This document shows positions 1 through 6,860 of a stretch of DNA of 12,212 nt, one piece after another (position 1 is the first letter of the stretch; each line of letters starts with the position of its first letter). Location: NCBI GenBank assembly GCA_015679605.1, contig JAAAVE010000492.1:5876-18087 (forward strand), read 5' to 3'. Position numbers and translations under genes: made by a program. The notes beneath the pieces were generated by a model that was given only the letters and a program-made list of their open reading frames with translations, was not told where the DNA came from and searched no databases. This stretch comes from Podila epigama (lineage: Eukaryota; Mortierellomycota; Mortierellomycetes; Mortierellales; Mortierellaceae).

Positions 1-1358
1 CCAGCATAGTACCCAATCCAGATATCGGCCCCGACATGGAAATCGCGCACCATGTAGTACAGGAACGGACAGATGACGGATTGGGCGATCGACTCGCCTG
101 TCATGCAAAGACAGATCATACCGACTTGGACATGGTACCCATCCAGAAACGCTCGCCAACGAGATCCTCTATGACTCGTGTCACCACCCCCACCGTTGCC
201 TGAACTACTACTACCTTCACCTCCTTCATCCCCTTCATCCTTTGCCAAAGTCGAGCCAAAGCGCCCGCGCCCTGAACGCGACTGAGACCCTGACCTGGAC
301 CTAGACCGGGATCGTGACCCTCCAGAAGACCGTCGCCTTCTTCCTCCGCCCAACTGTCCTGCCATAGGTGTCGTTGCTTGGAGATGTTGGTCCTGTTGCG
401 CCTCTTGTTCCTGTCGCTGCCGTTGTACATCCTCCTGAGATGGCCAGCTACCCAGGTCACTACTATTCCTGTACCGGCGATGACGATGGTGACGTCGGTA
501 TGGATTATAATAAGGGTGATGACCATAATTATCCCGTGGATAAAAATGATAATGCTGATGACGCCTTGATTTGATGACTCCCAAGCGACTCGCACACCCG
601 CGCCCAAGTGCAATAGTTTTGACAAGCAATGTCTTTGGAAAGTACAAGATGCGAAGTGCGTAAAACGTACAGCTCCTGAGCATAGGTGGTTGTTGTTGTT
701 GCTGCTGCAGTGTTGATGGTCCAGGAGAGTGTTCACGAGCATTGTTGTTGCTCATGCTCATGCTCATGCTGCTGTTGCTGCTACTGTTGCTGTTGCTGCT
801 GTTCAGGTTATGCAAAGAAGATGGGATGGGCCGAGCGTGAAGTGGCGAGTTGCCTAGGAGGGTTGACATGGGTGGTCCCTTCTTTGTTGTTGTTGATGAT
901 GATGATGATGATGTTGTTGTTGTTGATGACGTTATTGCCGTAGTGGATAATGCTGGCATTGCTGCTGTTGCCGCCGCCTGCTCGTCGTCATCCTGTGGTG
1001 GTGTTGGAGGGGCAAACATGATTGGAACAGTCATCCTGGACGAAAGAGGCGGAGAAGTAATAGGTTGCGGCGGCGAAGGGATGAAGAATCCTTCGAATAG
1101 ATCTTCCAACATCGTCGTTGTCTGGTCGTTTTCTGTCGCAGGTGATAGGTGACCTACGGCGGCTAGGTGGCTACGTCGTGGTTGTGATCCTGGAGCAGAG
1201 GGTGGAGGAGGGGGCGAAGACTGTGACGCGATCGATCCAAAGACACGATTGGGTGAGCGAGCAGGTGAACGCGACAGTGGGGATCTTGTCTTTATAGGTC
1301 TCATTGAGGCTGAACGGTCAGGCGATGACGCCGAGAAGGGTGGTGTTTCCGTGGTCAT
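1..1358 (-). CDS. MFS transporter with long disordered N-terminal tail (5' part, cut by left edge)
   Basis: I translated the minus strand from the ATG at 1358-1356 and found one open frame of 452 codons up to the window edge. An in-frame stop at 1455-1457 with no ATG in between fixes this start. Residues 1 to about 405 are low complexity: Ser/Pro-rich at the start, a Thr/Ser tract at about 143-158, Asn/Ser-rich 184-206, six Gln at 218-223, His/Tyr/Arg-rich around 280-305, an Arg-Ser dipeptide run at 348-362, and Gly/Glu/Ser-rich 375-392. The first membrane helix begins near residue 412 (QVGMICLCMTGESIAQ, then CPFLYYMVRDF). That is the helix-1 pattern of fungal MFS proteins of the drug:H+ antiporter/ZIFL-like type, whose usual motif is C-R/M-x-x-E-x-I-A with a P-F/Y-L-Y-x-M-V-R-D-F end. 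The last residues (GYYAG) match the start of helix 2. About 400-450 further residues should lie to the left. The substrate cannot be told. No intron is needed in this part. Confidence 0.82.
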   Translation of the reverse strand, partial: MTTETPPFSASSPDRSASMRPIKTRSPLSRSPARSPNRVFGSIASQSSPPPPPSAPGSQPRRSHLAAVGHLSPATENDQTTTMLEDLFEGFFIPSPPQPITSPPLSSRMTVPIMFAPPTPPQDDDEQAAATAAMPALSTTAITSSTTTTSSSSSSTTTKKGPPMSTLLGNSPLHARPIPSSLHNLNSSNSNSSSNSSMSMSMSNNNAREHSPGPSTLQQQQQQPPMLRSCTFYALRILYFPKTLLVKTIALGRGCASRLGVIKSRRHQHYHFYPRDNYGHHPYYNPYRRHHRHRRYRNSSDLGSWPSQEDVQRQRQEQEAQQDQHLQATTPMAGQLGGGRRRRSSGGSRSRSRSRSGSQSRSGRGRFGSTLAKDEGDEGGEGSSSSGNGGGGDTSHRGSRWRAFLDGYHVQVGMICLCMTGESIAQSVICPFLYYMVRDFHVGADIWIGYYA

Positions 1359-1362
1359 TTCA

Positions 1363-1386
1363 GTTGGTTGGTTGGTTGGTTGGTTG
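1363..1386. repeat. (GTTG)6 tandem repeat
   Basis: There are six perfect GTTG units, with degenerate copies continuing to about 1424. On the coding strand of the MFS gene this is a CAAC repeat ending five bases before the ATG, so it is probably in the 5' untranslated leader. Confidence 0.9.
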
Positions 1387-1584
1387 ACTGGCTGGTTTGA
1401 CTGGTTGGTTGAATGGTTTGGTTGAGGGATTGTTCTTTGCCTTTCTTGCGTGAATTAAAAGTATGTACGATAAAAGTGACCGAGTGATTGTGCGAGTGTA
1501 TGAATGTCAATTGGTGGTTATGCAAAGGAAAAAAAGAGGTGGCAATATGGGTCCGCAGTTAGTGGCGAGCGAGTGTTGGCGTTG

Positions 1585-1612
1585 GTGAGTGAGTGAGTGA
1601 GTGAGTGAGTGA
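1585..1612. repeat. (GTGA)7 tandem repeat
   Basis: There are seven GTGA units, which read as CTCA/TCAC on the MFS gene's coding strand. The same motif recurs upstream of the other transporter near 10665-10695. Confidence 0.9.
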
Positions 1613-1620
1613 GGCTGTTC

Positions 1621-1647
<27 letters not shown>
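1621..1647. repeat. (GA)n microsatellite
   Basis: A perfect alternating GA run of 27 nt, equal to a CT run on the minus strand. It lies eight bases from the GTGA repeat. Confidence 0.9.
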
Positions 1648-1651
<4 letters not shown>

Positions 1652-1930
1652 ATGTGCAAGGGCAAGTGAACGAGTGGATAGAATGAGTGTAGGAGTAGGT
1701 AAAATGGAGCAAGATTAATAAAATGAGAAAAAAAAAAAAATAAAAAAATCGAGAGATCATCCAACAAAACCAAGCAAAAAGTAACGAGGCAAAAGCGCAA
1801 CAAAAGCAAGAAACCTGAAAGCAACTGTTACCAGATAAACCAGCAGAGACAGACAGCAAAGCCAAAGAAAGAAAGAAAGAAAAAGAAAAGACAAGACACG
1901 ACAAGACAAGACAAGAAAGAGTAGCATCGT

Positions 1931-3135
1931 AAGATGAACATTCACATACGAAAATGCCTATGGGCAATTCCACTCTCTGCCGATGGAATGTTGGAATTCC
2001 TGACGAGGGGTTCAGTATAGGGTAGCCACTGTAGACTTGCATTCACCCCATTTCCACCCTATGCAATGTGTGTTGTCAATGTTCATATAGCAACTGACCC
2101 TTTTTTTTTTATGTATGTATAAATGTGCAATATGTATGTGTGTGTGCGTGTGTGTTTGTGCGTGTTTGTGCTTTGGGCGAGATGACCATGTATGTGAAAT
2201 GTGAAAATGAACATGAATGTGTCCTTTTTCTTTACCTTTGTATGTGTTCCTCGACGAAACTCGACGCGCAGATCAGCCAGGGGATTCGAATAACGACGAG
2301 GGGAAGAAATATTCACTCGCTCGGATGTTCTTGAATCGTCATCCATGTCTGTTCTCTATACCTTCCCCGTTGGGCCCTTTTTTTTTCGCTCGTTCGCTTT
2401 GTCTTCGTCTCGTTTCGTTGCGTTTTCGTTTCGTTTCGTTTCATTGCAGTTCGTTTCGTTTTTTTTCTCAATGGTCCAGTCTCTCTCTTTCTTTCTCTCT
2501 GCCCCTTTACTCAGACCCACGCGTTCAAAAGGCTCACAGCATGCAAAAAATGTTCTTTGTCCTATCCATTTGCCACAAGAAACCCAATGTGGGTCCGTGA
2601 CAACGTGTAGTGGGGGGCTTGGATGAATCCTCGCTCAACGGTGGCTATGCATTAACAACTGTGGATCTTTTTTCCCTTCCTTCTTTCGTTCTCTTTCTCC
2701 TTCTTCATTCTACTTCTTCTTCTTTCTTCTTATATGATATGACTCCTTCCCTGTCCCTCCATCCAAAATGTTCTTTCATCTCGTGCCATCAGACGAAAGG
2801 AAAAAAAAAAGAAATAAACAAAAAAGAGCCAAGGAAAGGCAAGCCGCGAGAAACCAGGCCCCCACTCTAATGCACACCTTTCTGCTTTTCATTAATTATC
2901 CTCCGAAAAGAGTGTGGAAATGACAACTTGCGCCCATCAGAGTGAGCAAACACGTAAATACCAGGCATTGAAAGAAAGCCTCCACTATCGTTCTTTTCCT
3001 TTTTTTTTTCTTTTTTTTTTTCTCTTGTTTATCATCTTTCTTTCATATCTTTTTGTCCCATTTTCTTATTCTTGCCTGTTTCTTTCTTTCTTTCTTTCAT
3101 ATCACCTCCATTTCCTCGTCGACCTACACACGCAC
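1931..3135. other. Divergent intergenic region without a recognisable gene
   Basis: This lies between the minus-strand MFS gene and the plus-strand 513-codon gene. It holds a T10 run (2101-2110), a TG-rich stretch (2131-2172), a TTTCG-type ladder (about 2386-2470), C/T-rich blocks (2480-2520, 2670-2730) and long T runs with CTTT repeats (2998-3100). Open frames here are short, rich in Ser/Phe/Leu or Lys from repeat translation, and match nothing I know. Promoters for both flanking genes are presumably here, but I cannot point to individual elements. Confidence 0.5.
2386..2470. repeat. TTTCG-type pentanucleotide ladder
   Basis: Imperfect tandem copies of TTTCG and TTCGT alternate with variants such as TTGCG and CTTCG, ending in a T run at about 2460-2467. 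It is low-complexity intergenic sequence upstream of the 513-codon gene. Confidence 0.7.
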
Positions 3136-3183
3136 AAAAAAAAAAAAAAAAAAAAAAAGAAAGCAACGTAAAAAAAAAAAAGA
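3136..3183 (+). promoter_or_regulatory. Poly(A)-rich leader directly before the ATG at 3184
   Basis: A run of 23 A (3136-3158) is followed by 10 mixed bases and a second run of 12 A (3170-3181) that ends two bases before the ATG. A-rich, unstructured leaders are common in fungal mRNAs. The in-frame TAA at 3169-3171 makes the ATG at 3184 the first possible start of the downstream frame. The runs follow a long T/CTTT-rich block at 2998-3100, so the composition flips from T to A about 50 bases before the start. Confidence 0.5.
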
Positions 3184-4725
3184 ATGCCGACGCGCAATGG
3201 TTGGAAACGCTGTGTCAAGGCCATATTTACCTTTGACAACACATCCAGGCAACAAGGATCTCCACCTTCTGACTGTACTTCCCATCCTAATTGTTACCGT
3301 TCCCGTCAACACCGTCATCCAGAACAAGTCAGCCGTGGGTTAATTCGAGCATTCAAGTCTCTTTTTCAAAAGAAAACGACCTACCACTCACAAATGGGTA
3401 AAGGCAACAATGACCATTGTCAATGTTGTCAACACCATCCCTTGCCGCCATTGCCCACTCAAGGCCCCTTGACCCCTATCGCACAGGAACAATATGAATC
3501 AAGAACGCTTGCCATGGCTAATTCGGTTCGGCTGGCTGGGCGCGTGGTTGACTCGATCCAAGAACAAAGACAGCTTGCAGTCGTTAGTCACAATGGAGGT
3601 GGTGGCACCATCCGATCCTACCGCAGTACCATTCCCATGTCCAGCAGTGACTCTGCCAGTGACATGTCCTCGCTTCCCCCAGCAAGGATGGCGCCTTACC
3701 GTCTTCTAAACGGACCCGAGATTGAGAACATTGAGGGATATATAAACAAGCAGCGTAAGAGTCACAATGACCGCGCCGACAAGTCACCTACAAAGGACTA
3801 TGACTACGACACCGCCTCGGCACCATCTGCTGGCAGAGATGGAGGTGGTGACGTGACCCATACATCACCAGCAATAGCATCATCCCACATATCCATGCCC
3901 AGTCCCCTTTTTAGCCCGACCTACGGAACCAGCTGTAGGACCTCGAGGGACCTCACACCGTCCACAAACCCAAGCGGGCCATCCACACCCACTACGCCCA
4001 ACTCTTTGTTCTCCATTGCGCTAAAGTCCCCAACTCTGAGCTCCCCTCGCCGATTCTCAACCAGGGTCGCACCCAAAAAGACCACACCCATTCCTAAAAC
4101 TGTTCACATACCATCGTCACAACGTAACAATATGAAAGACAACAGCATCCACACAGGCGGAAACAACCTTAAGCAAGAATACAATTGTCCCCAGGATCGA
4201 AAACAGTATCCTCTCACTTACGCGCCCTTACGTCGATCAAGATCAAAACTGCAACGCATGGACCATGGCGCCATCTCCATTGAGATCCGATCGCCTAATG
4301 GACTGGCCAATACGCCTTGTCGAAGCACCTTTCGAAGCTGGAGTCGCGCGTTATCTAGCCAATGGCCACCATCATCACCTTTGCCATCCTCGCCTTCTCA
4401 CTGTGATGATAGTCGCTCTTACCACCACCATAACTATGAAGAGAGAGACAACAGGCGAGAGACCAGACATGTCAAACGGTGGAACGACCCTCAGGCCATC
4501 ATCCCTCGCCCAAAAAAGAGCGTTGTTCGCCATCCTGTCGAGATACGGCTGGACCAAAGTGAAATGGTAGTCCAGCACATCAAAACGTTTGTCCACGACC
4601 GACTGGCGCTTGAAGATCGGGTGTGGCATACAGATATGGCACTACACGAATATGAAGCTGAAAGTCAAGATTGGCAGAGAAAGTATGAAGCGCTTTGTCA
4701 AGAGTTGGAGCAAGCAAGAAGGTAG
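3184..4725 (+). CDS. Hypothetical protein, Ser/Thr-Pro-rich with C-terminal coiled-coil-like region (513 aa)
   Basis: I do not recognise this protein. The frame is open for 513 codons without an intron; this length, the varied composition and the bounded start support a real gene. Residues 1-65 are basic, with Cys and His (RNGWKRCVKAIF, then a second basic-aromatic patch GLIRAFKSLFQKK at 52-64). A Cys/His pocket lies at 78-85 (HCQCCQHH). Residues 145-420 look disordered and rich in Ser, Pro and Thr, with about sixteen Ser/Thr-Pro dipeptides (for example 201, 228, 240, 244, 258, 282, 287, 301, 370), typical of proline-directed kinase targets. From about 450 to the end the sequence turns acidic-basic and heptad-like (VEIRLDQSEMVVQH, ALEDRVWH, WQRKYEALCQELEQARR), suggesting a short coiled coil. 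No signal peptide or membrane helix is visible. It may be a lineage-restricted scaffold or cytoskeletal regulator, but that is inference. A GTAGTC at the stop could in principle be a splice donor; I see no matching exon. Confidence 0.7.
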   Translation: MPTRNGWKRCVKAIFTFDNTSRQQGSPPSDCTSHPNCYRSRQHRHPEQVSRGLIRAFKSLFQKKTTYHSQMGKGNNDHCQCCQHHPLPPLPTQGPLTPIAQEQYESRTLAMANSVRLAGRVVDSIQEQRQLAVVSHNGGGGTIRSYRSTIPMSSSDSASDMSSLPPARMAPYRLLNGPEIENIEGYINKQRKSHNDRADKSPTKDYDYDTASAPSAGRDGGGDVTHTSPAIASSHISMPSPLFSPTYGTSCRTSRDLTPSTNPSGPSTPTTPNSLFSIALKSPTLSSPRRFSTRVAPKKTTPIPKTVHIPSSQRNNMKDNSIHTGGNNLKQEYNCPQDRKQYPLTYAPLRRSRSKLQRMDHGAISIEIRSPNGLANTPCRSTFRSWSRALSSQWPPSSPLPSSPSHCDDSRSYHHHNYEERDNRRETRHVKRWNDPQAIIPRPKKSVVRHPVEIRLDQSEMVVQHIKTFVHDRLALEDRVWHTDMALHEYEAESQDWQRKYEALCQELEQARR

Positions 4726-4782
4726 TCAGCCAACCTCCTTTTCTTTTTTTTGGGAAAGTGGAGTGCCAAAGCCATGTAGCCC

Positions 4783-4788
4783 AATAAA
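4783..4788 (+). terminator. AATAAA polyadenylation signal of the 513-codon gene
   Basis: An exact AATAAA lies 58 bases past the stop codon at 4723-4725, following a T-rich stretch, and before the start of SPC3 at 4972. Position and sequence fit a 3' end signal. Confidence 0.5.
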
Positions 4789-4789
4789 T

Positions 4790-4797
4790 TCACGTGA
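4790..4797. promoter_or_regulatory. TCACGTGA palindrome (E-box) in the SPC3 upstream region
   Basis: This perfect 8-base palindrome contains CACGTG, the core bound by basic helix-loop-helix factors such as Cbf1 in fungi. It lies 175 bases upstream of the SPC3 ATG, in the only short intergenic gap of the window. An 8-mer can occur by chance; position is the only support. Confidence 0.3.
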
Positions 4798-4971
4798 TCA
4801 AGAACAGGACTGCTTTTCTACACACGTCGCCCTCAGATGTTGCCCCACGTAGTGAACCAAAAAAAGGATGATGTGGATGTGAGGTGGGATTGGGTCACAT
4901 TCAATAACGTCTTTTTTCCTTATCCTTTTCAACCCAACCATCCAAACGACCATCCTCCCTCATCCTTCGCG

Positions 4972-6238
4972 ATGAACAGTCTCCAAAACCGCGCCAATGC
5001 CGTGATGGCATTCTCAGTCTCTGCCGTCTTTTGTCTACTTGGTGTAAGAAAAAATAAACAAGCATGACATTCAGGAACACGCGAAGAAGCATGTAGAATG
5101 CATTCCTAACAAAACCAAAGCAAAGCAAAGAAACAAACGCGTAAAAGAATATACACGCACTCATATACTCGAGTTTTTATCTTTCTTTGTTTTTTTTTTT
5201 GTATAGGCAATTGCGTTGAGTGCACTTTTCATCCCTTCGAACCCTACAGGAGCCGTTGATCTCGCGTCAATCAAAGTGTGCGTCATCCAATGCGTCTTCT
5301 TTTGCTGTTATCTTTTCTCTTTGTTTCGCTTATTCAAATGACCTTCTTCTTCTTCTCATGTTCATGACCAACAATACACAACAAAACGATTAACACTGCC
5401 TCGGATCACCTATTCCTTGTTACTATAGTGTCACAGGAAGATACGACAAGAACTGGGTTGATTACAAAACTAGGAACAATGAGTTTGCAAATACTGTGAT
5501 CACCATTGATGCAGGTAAAATATAAAAAAATCACATATAAAAAGAAAGTCTTTTTCTTTTCTTTTGGGTAAGAAAAGCACCATGCCCTAAAGTATGAGAT
5601 GGTGGACTAAACAATCACGCATTCTACCTTTGCCGTGTTAAAATGTTTAGATCTTTCGTCCTTGTTCCATTGGAACACCAAGCAGCTCTTTGTCTACGCT
5701 ATTGCCGAGTACACGACTCCAACACATGTATGGACTAATGTGCCCTGAATTGCATTTTTTTCTTTTTTTTTTGCAAGTTGGAACCCTCTTTGTGAATCCA
5801 TGGAAGGACAAGGTGGTTCGCGCTCACTGATCATTTTTTTAATGTCTTCAATTTGTATAGAACAAAAACCAAATCGTCATGTGGGATACCATCGTCAAGG
5901 ACAAATCGGACGCCCTCATCCGCAAGAGAGGTCTCAGGAACAAGTACAGCCTCATTGACGTGAACAAGAAGTGGACGTAAGTTTTTCCAATCATCGTGGT
6001 CAAGTCATCTTTTTTTGTTTTGTTTTGTTTTGTATCCATTCTGGAATTGGAGAAGGAGAGGTTGACTAATACCAAGAACTTTTTGTTTTTTTTTTCATGA
6101 ACAACATATTTCAGTAATGTCCATGCAAATGTATCACTTCACTGGAATATTGTACCCTATGTTGGCTTCATGACATACGGCAGTTCTCAGGCGAGCGAGC
6201 CCTATGCTTTCCCATTACCAAGTGGCATTCAAAAGTAA
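4972..6238 (+). CDS. SPC3: Signal peptidase complex subunit 3 (six exons, 181 aa)
   Basis: This is the accessory subunit of the ER signal peptidase, which removes signal peptides from secretory proteins and is needed for catalysis by Sec11. I assembled six exons: 4972-5043, 5207-5277, 5429-5514, 5651-5727, 5861-5976 and 6115-6238. They join in frame (intron phases 0, 2, 1, 0, 2) to 546 nt. The protein starts MNSLQNRANAVMAFS, as in animal SPCS3 (MNTVLSRANSLFAFS), with one membrane anchor at about residues 11-32. The lumenal part carries the family landmarks: TVITIDADLSSLFHWNTKQL, then YAIAEYTT, NQIVMWD, NKYSLIDV and NVSLHWNIVP. The sequon N146-V-S148 aligns with the glycosylation site of the mammalian protein. 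Length is close to the usual 180. Donors are gtaaga, gtgcgt, gtaaaa, gtatgg and gtaagt; acceptors are tag or cag. Introns are 163, 151, 136, 133 and 138 nt, each with a CTAAC/CTAAT/TTAAC-type branch site and most with long T runs. Because it is so split, no single reading frame reveals it. Confidence 0.95.
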
Positions 6239-6243
6239 ATAAA
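6238..6243 (+). terminator. AATAAA overlapping the SPC3 stop codon
   Basis: The last base of the TAA stop (6236-6238) is the first base of an exact AATAAA. It is the nearest candidate polyadenylation signal for SPC3 and would give a very short 3' untranslated region. A second signal further on may be the one used. Confidence 0.4.
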
Positions 6244-6371
6244 ACAAAGGATCCTGCAAAAAACGAAAGCAGTTTTGACGTTTTCTTTTTTGTTCTTTTT
6301 TTTTTTGATCTTCTGCTACATATTTCTTCTTCAAGGCGTTGAGTTGTGAGGAAAAACAAACTGTCGAATGA

Positions 6372-6388
6372 TTTTTTTTTTTTTTTTT
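6372..6388. repeat. T17 homopolymer
   Basis: An uninterrupted run of 17 T in the region downstream of SPC3. Confidence 0.9.
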
Positions 6389-6834
6389 GTTGACAACATT
6401 GACCAAAAAAACAGACAGAAGCTGTTCTTTTGTATACTCGAGAGAAAACAAAAAAAATGTAAATTGCTTTGTAGGAAAGGGACACGGCTAAACCGAGTCC
6501 GATGATTGACTGCCCTGCGCCATGGTGGGCTCTTCATCATTCGCTTTGTCATGTCACCATACATCCTATCCCTGTTTTCTCATTCTCCTATTGTTCCCCC
6601 CCTCCCTCTCTTCCTTTCAGATTTTGCTTTTGACAGCTTGGGAACTTGACCAGGGGAAGGGAAACCATGCGGGTAAACATTGCTAAAGGAGTGAAGGAGG
6701 GGAATGTGGGAAGAGAGAGAAAGGGGGGGGGGAGCCAGATAATGGACGACTCTGCCCTTGGTCGTCCTACATGATAGACAAATCATTATCAATTTACAGT
6801 CGTCATGGGCTCGCCATGGCTGTGTTGAGGAGAA

Positions 6835-6860
6835 GAAAGAAAAGAAAGAAAGAAAGAAAG
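6835..6860. repeat. (GAAA)n microsatellite
   Basis: Roughly six GAAA units, partly imperfect at the left end. The purines are on the plus strand, in contrast to the pyrimidine bias of most repeats here. Confidence 0.8.

Larger units (their letters stand above)
1359..1930 (-). promoter_or_regulatory. Pyrimidine-rich upstream/leader region of the minus-strand MFS gene
   Basis: Read on the minus strand, this stretch is dominated by C, T and A: CAAC repeats next to the ATG, then CTCA and CT microsatellites, then T-rich and CTTT-rich blocks. The ATG sits in a CAACTGAA context with A at -3, which suits eukaryotic initiation. I cannot place a transcription start or a TATA box. Minus-strand open frames here are translations of the repeats and I do not call them genes. 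Confidence 0.4.

Noticed and set aside
116-742. 208-codon minus-strand open frame
   Set aside because: It lies on the same strand as the MFS gene but in another frame. The MFS frame is longer, bounded, and ends in a recognisable transporter helix, so this is a shadow.
368-1152. Several plus-strand frames of 63-100 codons opposite the MFS gene
   Set aside because: They are Val/Asp/Cys-rich antisense translations of the Thr/Ser, Asn/Ser and Gln tracts of the MFS tail.
1518-2042. 174-codon minus-strand open frame upstream of the MFS gene
   Set aside because: Most of it is Phe/Leu/Ser translation of CT and CTTT repeats, and it ends before the MFS start. A leader is the simpler reading.
4589-5164. 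Small plus- and minus-strand frames around the 513-codon stop and SPC3 exon 1
   Set aside because: They overlap the C-terminus of the 513-codon gene or the first SPC3 exon/intron in other frames and have no independent support.
6522-6686. 54-codon ATG frame with a strong start context (GCCATGG)
   Set aside because: It is short and half hydrophobic/proline from a C/T-rich stretch. An internal CAG and a later GGTAAAC resemble splice sites, but no partner exon fits.
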